NCBI GenBank assembly: GCA_022791055.1
Contig: JAAVYI010000022.1
Coordinates: 68,280 to 132,279 of the forward strand
Reading direction: 5' to 3'
DNA length: 64,000 bases
Source: Clostridia bacterium
GTDB taxonomy: Bacteria > Bacillota > Clostridia > Christensenellales > Pumilibacteraceae
How positions within the stretch are numbered: the first letter of the stretch is position 1; each line of letters begins with the position of its first letter. Positions 8,879 through 18,100 of the stretch are shown in pieces. Below the pieces are notes generated by a model. The model was not told the DNA's origin. It did not search any database and was given only the letters and a program-made list of their open reading frames with translations. The position numbers and the translations under genes are program-made.

Positions 8879-9667
8879 ATGAAGAGTACGAGCGATTACG
8901 AAAAAGAGGCCGATTACCAAGGGCATCTTTTGTTGGGGCATTTCGGCGGCACGGCCGCTACACCCACGCAGAGATTGCATTTTCACGACAGTATCGAATT
9001 GGCCGTCATCGAAAGCGGCGTATGCGCCATGCGCGTCGGGGCGGAGGAACGTGTTTTGCATAGAGGCGAGATCGGATTTGCCAATCGCTTTTGTCCGCAT
9101 TCGTACCGCGCAGAACCCGACGCCGTCGTGTATATCACCGTTATCAGCGCCTGCTATTTGTCGCTGTGGGCGTCGAACAAGGCGTTCCCCACATATATGG
9201 AATGCGTGCCGGATGCGTTCGAACGCATTTTGGCGTTGCTGCGGCAAACCGAACGCGATTTTAACCAAGCCAACAGATGGACGAAACAGGGTTTCGTCGA
9301 TCTGTTTATCGGTTTGTTGGCGCGATATTATCCCGTCACGCAATACGAACGCGAAAAGGGGGCGGCTGCGGCAATCAAAGTCATGGAATATATCGACACG
9401 CATTTTGCCGACCCGATCGGGTTGCAAACCTTGAGCGAACGTTTCGGATATACGCCCAGCTATCTGTCGTCTATGTTCAATACGTTCGCAGGCATGAACT
9501 TGCGTGAATACGTCAACCGCCGCCGCATCGCTGAGGTCGTCAACATGAAACAGTCGGCAGAGCGGTTGCCGATCTGCAAGATCGCCGCGCTGTGCGGCTT
9601 TGAAAGCCCGAATACGTTTTACCGCGCATACGCGCGCTATGCCGACGACGAACAGCCTTCGGAATGA
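8879..9667 (+). CDS. AraC-family transcriptional regulator
   Basis: A 262-residue regulator with an N-terminal cupin domain (LHFHDSIELAVIESG near residue 32-46; PHSYRAEPDAVV) and a C-terminal AraC HTH pair (about 160-255; LSERFGYTPSYLSSMFNTFAGM, then the second helix pair ending CGFESPNTFYRAYARY). It is 20 nt downstream of the PIG-L gene and likely co-transcribed. It is the second AraC gene in 3 kb. Effector unknown, probably a sugar. A terminator follows. Confidence 0.87.
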   Translation: MKSTSDYEKEADYQGHLLLGHFGGTAATPTQRLHFHDSIELAVIESGVCAMRVGAEERVLHRGEIGFANRFCPHSYRAEPDAVVYITVISACYLSLWASNKAFPTYMECVPDAFERILALLRQTERDFNQANRWTKQGFVDLFIGLLARYYPVTQYEREKGAAAAIKVMEYIDTHFADPIGLQTLSERFGYTPSYLSSMFNTFAGMNLREYVNRRRIAEVVNMKQSAERLPICKIAALCGFESPNTFYRAYARYADDEQPSE

Positions 9668-9696
9668 AAAATCGAAAGTTTTGACAATGTTTTTGT

Positions 9697-9725
9697 AAGG
9701 TTAGGTATTGCGCCTAGCCTTTTTC
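9697..9725 (+). terminator. rho-independent terminator after the AraC gene
   Basis: AAGGTTAGG (9697-9705) pairs with CCTAGCCTT (9713-9721) over a 7-nt loop and is followed by TTTTC. Confidence 0.75.
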
Positions 9726-9737
9726 GTATGGTATACT
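9708..9737 (+). promoter_or_regulatory. promoter of the epimerase/oxidoreductase operon
   Basis: TATACT at 9732-9737 with TTGCGC at 9708-9713 (18-bp spacer). The -35 overlaps the preceding terminator. A TATG/CATA-flanked palindromic stretch spans 9727-9744 and might bind a regulator. Confidence 0.45.
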
Positions 9738-9776
9738 GTACATACAAAAATGCAAGAATAAGGAGAAGTCAAAAAT

Positions 9777-10610
9777 ATGAAGATCGGCGCGATCATCGAA
9801 AGTTTCCGCCAAGATTTGCCTGTTGCGCTACAAAAAGCCAAGGCGGTCGGCGCGGACGGAATCCAACTCTACGTCGGCAATTTTTTGCAACCTTTTGCCG
9901 ATAAAAAAGAGCTGTCCGAACTGAAAAAACGGGTGCACGGCGAGGGGCTTGTGTTTTCGGCGCTTTGCGGCGACTTCGGGTGCGATATGTTCTATACCGA
10001 GGACAGCAAGCTCATCGACAAAGAGAAGTGGTCGATGGAGGCCGCCAAGGAACTGGGGACCGACGTGGTGACCACGCATATCGGCGTGGTACCCGATACC
10101 GAAAATTGCCGTCAATACGAATCGATGCACCGGGTCTGCAAGCAACTTGCCGACTTTGCGTCGAGCATGAACGGGCATTTTGCCGTCGAAACGGGTCCCG
10201 AAAAGGCGGGCGTGCTCAAAGATTTTCTCGACCGGTTGGGCAGTAAGGGCGTTGCGGTCAACTTCGACCCGGCCAACCTCGTCATGTGCGCGGGCGACGA
10301 TCCCGTTGCCGCGGTGTACGTACTCAAGGATTACATCGTGCATACGCACGCAAAGGACGGCGTGCAATTAAAGGCGTTCGATACGCGCGCCATGTACGCG
10401 CCGAAGTTCTACGACCTCGAACCGATCGGCTGGGACAACTTCCGCGAAGTGCCGCTCGGCACCGGCGGGGTCAACTGGCCCAAGTATATCGCCGCGTTGC
10501 GTGAAATCGGCTACGACGGATTTTTGACCATCGAACGCGAGTGCGGGAACACGCCCGAAAAGGATATTGCCGACGCGGTAGCGTTCCTCGACGGCTATAA
10601 AGTGCGCTGA
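9777..10610 (+). CDS. sugar phosphate isomerase/epimerase (xylose isomerase-like TIM barrel)
   Basis: A 277-residue TIM-barrel protein of the IolE/IolI/hydroxypyruvate-isomerase-like superfamily. Putative metal ligands appear in strand-end motifs: VETGPEK (about 140), NFDPANL (about 162), HTHAKDG (about 190-196) and TIERECG (near residue 255). Such enzymes epimerise or isomerise ketoses and inososes. A strong AAGGAG precedes the ATG. The next gene, 26 nt downstream, encodes a Gfo/Idh/MocA oxidoreductase; the pairing is frequent in oxidative sugar or inositol catabolism. The substrate cannot be assigned. Confidence 0.85.
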   Translation: MKIGAIIESFRQDLPVALQKAKAVGADGIQLYVGNFLQPFADKKELSELKKRVHGEGLVFSALCGDFGCDMFYTEDSKLIDKEKWSMEAAKELGTDVVTTHIGVVPDTENCRQYESMHRVCKQLADFASSMNGHFAVETGPEKAGVLKDFLDRLGSKGVAVNFDPANLVMCAGDDPVAAVYVLKDYIVHTHAKDGVQLKAFDTRAMYAPKFYDLEPIGWDNFREVPLGTGGVNWPKYIAALREIGYDGFLTIERECGNTPEKDIADAVAFLDGYKVR

Positions 10611-10636
10611 AAACAGCATAAAAAGGAGTGACGAAT

Positions 10637-11698
10637 ATGAAAAAGATCAAAGTCGCGATCATAGGCGTGGGGTCGATCTCCGAAAGCCATATCGGATCGT
10701 ACTTAAAAAACGACAATGTCGAACTGTACGCGTTTTGCGACATCAACGAAAAGACGCTCAAAGCCAAGGGCGAGAAGTACGGCATTACGCGACTGTACAC
10801 CGACGAAAAAACCATGTTCGAGGCCTGTCCGGAGATCGATGCGGTCAGCGTCTGTACGTGGAACGCCGCCCATGCGCCCTGTACGATCATGGCGCTTGAC
10901 TACGGCAAGGACGTTTTGTGCGAAAAGCCGATGGCGCTGAACGCCAAAGAGGCGGGCGACATGATCGCCGCGGCCAAGCGCAACAAGCGCAAGCTGATGG
11001 TTGGATTCGTGCGCCGTTTCGGGAACGATACGCGCGTCGTCAAAGACTTCATCGAGGGCGGCTGCGTGGGCGAAATTTACTACGCAAAGGCCACCTACCT
11101 GCGCCGCAGCGGCAATCCGGGCGGCTGGTTCGGCGACAAGAAACGTTCGGGCGGCGGCCCGCTGATCGACTTGGGCGTACACGTCATCGATTTGGCGCGG
11201 TACCTGATGGGCGGACATAAGCCCGTCGCCGTCAGCGGCGCGACCTTCAAGAAGTTGGGCAACCGCGACTTTATCAAGGATAAAGTGGTTTACCGCTCGC
11301 GCGAGGCCGGCGAAAAAGATATTTGCGACGTCGAGGATCTGGCCGTGGCGTTGATCCGTTTCGATAACGGCTCCGTCATCAATATCGAGGCCAGTTTCGA
11401 CCTCAATATCAAGCAGGATACCGGCACAATCGAGCTATTCGGCACAAAGGGCGGCGTCAAGCTCAACCCCGAGTTCGAGCTGTATACGGTGATGAATAAT
11501 TATATGGCCGACGTGACGTTGGCGACGCCGACCGCGCTTTCGTTCGAAGGCCTGTTCCAAAACGAGATCGACTATTACGTCAACGCCGTCATCAACGACG
11601 TGGACATAAGCCAAATCGCCGAGGACGGACGCACGCTCATGCAAATTCTCGACGCGGCCTATCTGTCGGCCGAAACGGGCAAAGAGGTCAAACTGTAA
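10637..11698 (+). CDS. Gfo/Idh/MocA-family NAD(P)-dependent oxidoreductase
   Basis: A 353-residue oxidoreductase. The N-terminal Rossmann fold has IGVGSISESHIG (about residue 8-19), followed by the family-diagnostic CEKPMALN (about 95-102) and a C-terminal alpha/beta domain with GGPLIDLGVHVIDLARYLMGG. It probably oxidises or reduces a sugar or inositol, acting with the isomerase upstream. The ATG at 10637 is preferred because AAAAGGAG lies 8 nt upstream; a GTG 9 nt earlier overlaps that site. A terminator follows. Confidence 0.9.
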   Translation: MKKIKVAIIGVGSISESHIGSYLKNDNVELYAFCDINEKTLKAKGEKYGITRLYTDEKTMFEACPEIDAVSVCTWNAAHAPCTIMALDYGKDVLCEKPMALNAKEAGDMIAAAKRNKRKLMVGFVRRFGNDTRVVKDFIEGGCVGEIYYAKATYLRRSGNPGGWFGDKKRSGGGPLIDLGVHVIDLARYLMGGHKPVAVSGATFKKLGNRDFIKDKVVYRSREAGEKDICDVEDLAVALIRFDNGSVINIEASFDLNIKQDTGTIELFGTKGGVKLNPEFELYTVMNNYMADVTLATPTALSFEGLFQNEIDYYVNAVINDVDISQIAEDGRTLMQILDAAYLSAETGKEVKL

Positions 11699-11723
11699 AA
11701 AATGAAATCGATTGCTTTAAAAC

Positions 11724-11758
11724 CCGCGACGGCCGAATATAGACCGCCGCGGATTTTT
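11724..11758 (+). terminator. rho-independent terminator
   Basis: CCGCGACGG (11724-11732) pairs with CCGCCGCGG (11744-11752) with one mismatch and is followed by ATTTTTC. It ends the epimerase/oxidoreductase operon. Confidence 0.7.
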
Positions 11759-11809
11759 CGATATTCCGACCGTTGCCGCCGTCTAAAGGCTTTATAGATC
11801 CGTCGAAAT

Positions 11810-11824
11810 TGGAATTTTACTCTA
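11810..11824. promoter_or_regulatory. putative RpiR operator A1
   Basis: TGGAATTTTACTCTA, an inverted repeat of TGGAAT and ACTCTA around TTT. It is one of five related 15-mers near the RpiR gene, with consensus TRGAATTTTACTYYA. Confidence 0.6.
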
Positions 11825-11840
11825 AAAATTACGGAAAATA

Positions 11841-11855
11841 TAGAATTTAACTCTA
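11841..11855. promoter_or_regulatory. putative RpiR operator A2
   Basis: TAGAATTTAACTCTA lies 31 bp (three helical turns) from operator A1 and just upstream of the -35 box of the next gene. Confidence 0.6.
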
Positions 11856-11861
11856 TTTTTA

Positions 11862-11891
11862 TTGACAAACGGCGGCGGTTGATAGTAGAAT
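11862..11891 (+). promoter_or_regulatory. promoter of the phosphodiester glycosidase gene
   Basis: TTGACA (11862-11867), an 18-bp spacer and TAGAAT (11886-11891). Two operator-like palindromes lie immediately upstream. Confidence 0.65.
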
Positions 11892-11940
11892 CTTGCTATC
11901 GCGGGATGACAAAAACCCGGGTAAAGGAGGAAATAAAAAG

Positions 11941-13101
11941 ATGAAGATTCGGTTTCGCGGCATTTTGTGCCTGATATTTGCGCTGATGTTTGCGCTGGTG
12001 GGGTGCGGGGAAGTAAAGCCCGATCCCGACAATACGGGCAAGCCGCCTGTCGACGAAACGCCTTACGTCGTGACATACGACGCCGACTACGCGCCGACGC
12101 TGTTCGACAAGAGCACGGCGAAAAACGAAGTGACCAAATTGGGAGAGGGGGCGTATATGGTCGCCAACCACCTCAAACTCAACGACGCGGGCGATGTGAC
12201 CGACCGCAATACGATCATCTACACGATCGAAGTCGACTTGAAAAAGGCCGACATTAAGGCGGGAATGCACAACGACGATACCGCCGCGGTCAACGGGTCG
12301 AGCGGTTGGAAGAAGTCCGCGCCGTACACGCAAGCCAAGGCGTGGGCAAAGAAAACGGGCGGCCATGTATACGCGTCGATCAACGCCGACTTCTTCGGGG
12401 AGTTCGGCGTGGTAAACGCATTTGTCAAGGACGGCGTCATCGTCAAAACGGGACATACCGATAATTTTGTGTACGATTATCAAAACACCAAGGCCGACGT
12501 ACCCGCATCCGCGCCCATGCTGTTCGGCATTAAGGGGGAGACCGCGCAGATCGCGCCCATCATCGAGTACCAAGGCGACGTAACAACGCCCGCGGTCAAG
12601 CAAACGCTGATCCAAGCAAAATTAAGCTACGACGACGATAACAAAGTCGTTTCGCCTGACGGCCTGTGGAACGGGTACACCACCATACTGGGCTGCCGGC
12701 AGGCGCTCATCATAGACGGCGAAATCGCCGACACCGTGGCAAAAGAGAACACCAACGGCGCGCAGCGCACCGATATTCCGCGCAGCGCGGTCGGGATCAA
12801 ACCCGACGGCACGGTGGTCGTCTTTGCGGTCGAGGCCATGCGCTATTATGACCGTTCGACCAAGGATTCCGATCCGTATGGACTGAGCCTACTCGAATTG
12901 GCCGAATTTATGCGTTTCTACGGCATCGAGGACGGCGCGAACTTCGACGGCGGCGGCTCGACGCATTTGGTCGTGCACGGCGCGGACGAGGAAAACCCGC
13001 ATACCATGGTGCGGAGCGCCGACTTTTCGGCAACCTCTACCCGCGTCGAGGCCACCCGTCCGGTCATGAACTCGTTGCTGGTCACCGCCAAAGTCGATTG
13101 A
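11941..13101 (+). CDS. phosphodiester glycosidase (NAGPA domain) lipoprotein
   Basis: A 386-residue surface lipoprotein. The signal peptide ends with a lipobox ALVGCG (Cys about 21). The remainder is a NAGPA domain, named for the human enzyme that removes GlcNAc from GlcNAc-1-phospho-6-mannose; bacterial members hydrolyse sugar-phosphodiester bonds. Hallmarks are NADFFGEFG (about residue 150) and NFDGGGSTHLVVHG (about 337-350). The ATG at 11941 follows AAAGGAGG. The gene has its own promoter with two operators and overlaps the next gene. The target may be a phosphate-linked GlcNAc or GalNAc on a glycan; the exact bond is inference. Confidence 0.87.
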   Translation: MKIRFRGILCLIFALMFALVGCGEVKPDPDNTGKPPVDETPYVVTYDADYAPTLFDKSTAKNEVTKLGEGAYMVANHLKLNDAGDVTDRNTIIYTIEVDLKKADIKAGMHNDDTAAVNGSSGWKKSAPYTQAKAWAKKTGGHVYASINADFFGEFGVVNAFVKDGVIVKTGHTDNFVYDYQNTKADVPASAPMLFGIKGETAQIAPIIEYQGDVTTPAVKQTLIQAKLSYDDDNKVVSPDGLWNGYTTILGCRQALIIDGEIADTVAKENTNGAQRTDIPRSAVGIKPDGTVVVFAVEAMRYYDRSTKDSDPYGLSLLELAEFMRFYGIEDGANFDGGGSTHLVVHGADEENPHTMVRSADFSATSTRVEATRPVMNSLLVTAKVD

Positions 13102-13103
13102 CG

Positions 13104-13904
13104 ATGCACGAACTCGAACAGCTGTGCCGCGAGATCGATATGCCGCAGGCCATGACCGCGCGGCTGCGTTCGGTCGAGCCGGAGCGGCGGTTTACCGCCG
13201 GTCTGTGCGATCCCGACGGCTACGAGCAGGCGACCGAACGACTGCGTTTGGCGTTGGGCGACGACCCCGACGGCGTGAAGATCTTGGCGGCTATGTCGGT
13301 CGCCGCCGCGCATACGCGGCAAATGTACCGCGACCGCGATATTCCGCCGTCGGTGTTTACCGACACGATGCGGTGCTTTTCGCGTTTCGTGCGCGAGTAT
13401 GCGGAAAGTTTCGGCCGATACGGTTTCGACCGTTGGTTTTGGACGGGGCGGCAACTTTCGTGTACGCTGTTTCGCTTGGGCGCGCTCGAGTACGAGACCG
13501 TCCTCGAAAACGGCAGTAAAATGCTTTCGTTGCATATCCCGTCCGACGCCGACCTTTCGGATAGGGCGGTGGAAGATTCGTTGCGTCTGGCAAAAACCTT
13601 TTTCGACACATACGAGCGGTCGTATGCGTCCGCGCCCATCGTGTGTTCGTCGTGGCTGCTGTCGCCCGCGCTCGCTGCGCTGTTGCCGCCCGACGCCAAA
13701 ATCTTGCGTTTTGCCCGGCGTTTCGAGATTTGCGAAACCTACCCCGACGATACCGGCTATAAGCAGTGGCTATTCAAAAACGCGTCGCTCGCGCCGCAGG
13801 ACTTTGCCGAAAAGACTTCGCTACAGCGGAATGCCAAGCGCTTGGTTCTTGCGGGCGGCAAAATCGGAGCGGCAAAAGGCGTCTTGCGCGGCGAAACTTG
13901 CTAA
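13104..13904 (+). CDS. acyltransferase-domain protein (GNAT-like, DUF5596 type)
   Basis: A 266-residue protein with two domains: an N-terminal helical part (about 1-120) and a GNAT-like C-terminal part (about 130-260) with FWTGRQLSCTLFRLGALEYE and LSLHIPSDADL. I recognise this as the uncharacterised acyltransferase family often found beside glycoside hydrolase genes in Clostridia. It overlaps the NAGPA gene end, so the two are coupled; a TTG at 13098 is an alternative start. It might acylate a sugar or protein released by the glycosidase, but no experimental role is known to me. Confidence 0.7.
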   Translation: MHELEQLCREIDMPQAMTARLRSVEPERRFTAGLCDPDGYEQATERLRLALGDDPDGVKILAAMSVAAAHTRQMYRDRDIPPSVFTDTMRCFSRFVREYAESFGRYGFDRWFWTGRQLSCTLFRLGALEYETVLENGSKMLSLHIPSDADLSDRAVEDSLRLAKTFFDTYERSYASAPIVCSSWLLSPALAALLPPDAKILRFARRFEICETYPDDTGYKQWLFKNASLAPQDFAEKTSLQRNAKRLVLAGGKIGAAKGVLRGETC

Positions 13905-13964
13905 GTCGCTCGCGGCATTTTGCGTCCCGTCGCAGCCTAAGACCGTGTAAGAAGTCCGAATTGC

Positions 13965-13993
13965 TTTACAAATATCGAAAAAACGAGTACAAT
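13965..13993 (+). promoter_or_regulatory. promoter of the RpiR gene
   Basis: TTTACA (13965-13970), a 17-bp spacer and TACAAT (13988-13993). Confidence 0.65.
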
Positions 13994-14028
13994 GAAAGAA
14001 TCGATACGAAATTGAGGCAGAGACGCAC

Positions 14029-14844
14029 ATGGTAGGTAAGGTATACGACAGAATCAATAATTTAAAAAAGATCGGGACAAAGACCGAAATCAAGATTATC
14101 GACGCATTGTTACGCATACCCGAAGAAGAGATCGTTTATATGCCGATCGCCGAGCTTGCAAGCAAGTTGGAAGTGGCCGAGTCGAGTTTGTTGCGCTTTT
14201 GCCGAAAGTTGGATTACAACGGATTTCAAGACTTCAAACTCAACCTAAGCCGCGAATTGGGCGCAAAGAAGGTGACGCAGCAGGACGATCCGCACAGGCA
14301 TGTGGCCGGCGACATGATCGACGCGATCGCCGAGACGTGCAAGCAGTTCGACTACCAAACCTGCCAAAAAGCCGCGCAGCGCATTTGCGAGGCAAAACGA
14401 TTGTGCGCGTTCGGCCTGGGCAACTCTTCCAGCGCGCCGTTCATGATGAAAAACAGGCTGTTAAAAGCCGGCATTCACGTCGAGATCACTTGCGACACGC
14501 ATATGCAGACGATCATCGCGTCCAATATGGGCGCGGGCGACGTGATCGTGTTGGTCAGCGTTTCGGGCGCGACGAAGGATATACTCAATGTCGCCGAGAT
14601 CGCCAAAAAGAACGGCGTAACGCTCATCGTCATTACCAACTACGACCGCTCGCCGATCGCCAAATACGCAGACTATATTTTTTATTCCTGCCGCAAAGAG
14701 GCCGCATACGAGGGCGGGCCGCTCTCCTCGGTGGTGGCGCAGGCGTATATCATCGATATGCTGTGTACCGCCGTATTCGAGCAGGGCGCCGCAAGCGAAC
14801 GGATCCTAAACGCTTCCATGGCCGTTTCGGACAAATCGATCTAA
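14029..14844 (+). CDS. MurR/RpiR-family transcriptional regulator
   Basis: A 271-residue regulator: an N-terminal HTH_6 domain (about 1-77; MPIAELASKLEVAESSLLRF is the recognition region) and a C-terminal SIS domain (about 100-240; GLGNSSSAP and VLVSVSGATKDILNVAE), which binds phospho-sugars. Family members respond to sugar phosphates such as MurNAc-6P or GlcNAc-6P. The gene stands alone between its own promoter and a terminator, with five copies of a matching palindrome in front of the NAGPA gene and the lipoprotein operon on either side. I infer that it controls both. Confidence 0.9.
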   Translation: MVGKVYDRINNLKKIGTKTEIKIIDALLRIPEEEIVYMPIAELASKLEVAESSLLRFCRKLDYNGFQDFKLNLSRELGAKKVTQQDDPHRHVAGDMIDAIAETCKQFDYQTCQKAAQRICEAKRLCAFGLGNSSSAPFMMKNRLLKAGIHVEITCDTHMQTIIASNMGAGDVIVLVSVSGATKDILNVAEIAKKNGVTLIVITNYDRSPIAKYADYIFYSCRKEAAYEGGPLSSVVAQAYIIDMLCTAVFEQGAASERILNASMAVSDKSI

Positions 14845-14874
14845 ATACAAGCAATACGGAAAATCGGCGCAAAG

Positions 14875-14904
14875 GCCGCGACAGAAAATGTCGCGGCTTT
14901 TTTT
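14875..14904 (+). terminator. rho-independent terminator after the RpiR gene
   Basis: A perfect 9-bp stem GCCGCGACA (14875-14883)/TGTCGCGGC (14889-14897), loop GAAAA, then seven T. Confidence 0.9.
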
Positions 14905-14963
14905 GATTGCGACCGTCTGCGGACATGCGAAAGAAAGTGCAATCGGCGCGCCGAAGAATGAAA

Positions 14964-14978
14964 TAAAATTTTATTCCA
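14964..14978. promoter_or_regulatory. putative RpiR operator B1
   Basis: TAAAATTTTATTCCA; the right half matches the consensus, the left half is degenerate. Confidence 0.45.
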
Positions 14979-14996
14979 AAATAAAAAAAAGAATTT

Positions 14997-15011
14997 TAGA
15001 ATTTTACTTCA
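14997..15011. promoter_or_regulatory. putative RpiR operator B2
   Basis: TAGAATTTTACTTCA ends 5 bp upstream of the -35 box of the lipoprotein operon. Confidence 0.55.
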
Positions 15012-15016
15012 AATAC

Positions 15017-15044
15017 TTGACGGGGGGGGGTTCTGTGTTACAAT
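15017..15044 (+). promoter_or_regulatory. promoter of the lipoprotein/transport operon with a nine-G spacer tract
   Basis: TTGACG (15017-15022) and TACAAT (15039-15044) with a 16-bp spacer. The last -35 base and the next eight bases form a run of nine G (15022-15030). A change of one G would alter the spacer length (16 to 17 being towards optimum). Confidence 0.7.
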
Positions 15045-15065
15045 ATACACAATTCATATTGTCTA

Positions 15066-15080
15066 TGGAGTTTTACTCCA
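15066..15080. promoter_or_regulatory. putative RpiR operator B3 (perfect palindrome)
   Basis: TGGAGTTTTACTCCA is a perfect TGGAGT-N3-ACTCCA inverted repeat, placed in the transcribed leader about 20 bp after the expected start, where a bound repressor would block elongation. Confidence 0.65.
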
Positions 15081-15101
15081 AATATTTGTAGGAGGGAAAA
15101 T

Positions 15102-18100
15102 ATGAAGAGCAAACTATTTAGATCCGTCCTGTTATGCGTAATGGCGTTCGCGCTTGCGTTTGGGGTGGTCGCGTGCGGCGACAAGCCGGTAACACCCGGC
15201 CCCGATCAGACCGGGAACGCGGTGGCGCGGTACGCGACCGACACGCGCGCCAAGGCGTTCGGCGTCTATACCGCCGACGGAGACGTGCAAGAAGAATTCA
15301 ACGACATGTACAAGGCGATCGCCTACTGCGTTGAGAACGGCGACGAAGGCGACTATGTGGCGAAACTCGATGGAAGCGACAAGGACGTCAAGCTGTTCAT
15401 CCAAAAGGAAGTGTATTCGGGACAGAGTTCCGACCAGTTCTGGTACTACGAGAACGGTACGTCGCTCGACCGCTATACGCCTTGGCAGAACGATTACCAC
15501 ACCGACCTCGGCTCGGTCAGTAAGCACGACTTAGTCGTTATGAACACCGCCAACGGTTTGGAGACTTATCGCCACGGTTTCGAAGTCGTTTCGATCGGAG
15601 GCACGGGCGCGGCGCAAGGCGGCGTATTGGCGACTTGGAACGTCTATCCGTTCTACGACGCCAATATACAGGTCGATATTTATAAATATATGGGTATCAC
15701 CAAGGCCGACTATACGATCAAGTTGACCGAATCCAAGATCTATCCGACCTACGAAGGCTATCAAAAGACCTACGCGCATATCGGATTCATCAACCCCGAT
15801 TCCAATAACGTTGCGCAGTACGGCTTAGCGTGCGACGTCAATACCGGCAACTGGTATTACTACTACGGCAACGCCGACACCGGTTTGATCCACGACGCCG
15901 AAGACGAGACGGCCGGTATCATTTACGACACGAGCAAAGTCGTCTTGACTTCGACCTGGAACGAGGCAGGCGGTTACTATACGCCCGATAAGGACGTCAA
16001 GCTGACCGGCGAGATCGTGACGCTGGACGATAACGGCTCGCCGTACTATGTCGATCGTTTGACCGCCGATTTCGGCGACAACAACGTGTTCACCAAAGAT
16101 TTCGAACAAGCGGCCATGACGGCGTGCGCCACCATGCGTTTTACCGCCGGTATCAATATTTGGAATGACTCCGGTATGCCGATGTACGACAACGGCGCCA
16201 AGTTCGAAAATCTCAAGATCACTTCGGCGATCGGTACGGTATACGAGGAGATCGCCAACGATCCCGAGAAGTACGGCGGTAACCCCAGCGGTTTGGACGC
16301 CGGCGAGTACGATCTGCTGAACTCCAACCCTGCGAGCGCAGCGCGTTTCCACACGGTGCTGTACAACCGCGCAGTCATCGATTACGATTTCGACACGGCC
16401 GGTCAGGATATTTACTCGTTCTCTTTCCGTATGTCGGAGAATCAACCCGCCTACTCGTCGACGATCCGCAACGTAAAGGATCTGATCGCGGCGCTCCCTG
16501 CGGCCGAGGATATTGTCGAGGCCGACGAGGACGCAAAAGTCGTTCCCGCCCGCAATGCGTACAACGCTTTGGTTAAGCCGTATCAATCCGACTATATCAC
16601 GGCGGCGGAATTGGCCAAACTGGTTGCGGCCGAAGACGCTTGTTTGCAGTTCCATTTCAGCCAAGAGGTCACGGAAGTGCTGTCCCTTTGCAACAGTATC
16701 AAAACGATCGGCAAAGACGGCAATTCGTATACGAGTTTGGCAAATTTGAAAGAAGATAAAGACACGATTACCGCAGCGAAGACCAAGTTCGACGCGCTCA
16801 CGGAGGACGAGCAAAAAGTTGTGACCGACAAAATCGGCACAAAACTCGCCGATGCTGCTACTGCCGTTACTAAGCTGAACGCATTGGCCGAGGACTTCGA
16901 TTCGACCAACGTGGACACGGCGCTTGCGGCGGCGGCTGTCGAATTGTGGCCGAATTACGTGGACAGCGAAACGTTTGCCGGCGTTTGCGATCTGGACGCC
17001 GCAGACAAAATTTATCGTATTCGCGACGTTGCCAAATATGCGTCGCTTACTGCGGACGAAAAAGCTGCGTTCGAAATTCTCGACGGCGGCAAAACGAAGT
17101 GGGCTGTCGATCATATCAACGAGCAGTACGGCAAGTACGACCAATTAGTCGCGAAGATCCCCGCCTTGAAAGACGCAACCGGCCGCGATTTGGAAGTCGC
17201 GTTGTACGAAATCGTCGGAATTTTCAACAGCTTGGATAATTCGTTCAGCTACGGTTTCCGCGTTCGTATCGCCATGGGCGACGGCAAATACTGGGCCTAC
17301 GCAAAAACGGTTGATTTATATAAGGATCTCGAGACCGCCATGGCGGGTAAGTACGAGCGTGAAGAGGGCGGCTTCAAATTGGTGCCGGTCGACGGATATT
17401 CCTTTAATCCCGATGCTTCGGAAGAAGTCGGCGCACTGATCACCGCGATCAACGAGCTGAAAAATCTCGGGGGAGTGACGAATTCGTACACCTCGATCGA
17501 AATGTTTACAGCCGACGCTGAAAAGATCAACACCGCTTGGACGAAATATCAAGCATTAAGCACGGCGGAAAAAGCGGAGGTCACCAACGGTGCAAAGTTG
17601 GTCGCCGCACATAACGCGCTTGTTGCGATCGATGCGCTCGCCGAAGATTACGACTTCACGAAGATCAACGCCGTATTGGCGGCCGCTGCGGAAAATATTT
17701 GGAACGTGTATGTCAACGCGACGACGTTCACCAATGCGACGGGCGCAAGCGCTGCGCCCGATGCGGCAACCGGACATATTGCCGATATTGCGGCAACGGC
17801 CAAAATCAAAGCGATCAAAGACGCCGGTTGGGCGGACTTGGACGATGCGGCTAAAAACATCGTGTTGCTGATGGAAGGCGGCGTTAGCAAGATCGCTTGG
17901 GCGATCGAGCATGTCGACGGCGAGTACGCTAAAATCGAATCGTTCATTGAAAAAGTGACGGCTCTCGACACTACGGGCGACACGATTGACGCGACGGCGC
18001 TTGACGAAATTATCGAGTTGTTCAACTCTATGGATATTTGCACCGCATATGCATTGCATAATTCCGGTAGCGAGCCTGTAAAAACGGCGCTGAAGGCTGC

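Noticed and set aside
15825..17144. 439-codon minus-strand open frame opposite the 1090-residue lipoprotein
   Set aside because: Arg/Val/His-rich shadow frame with no start signals.
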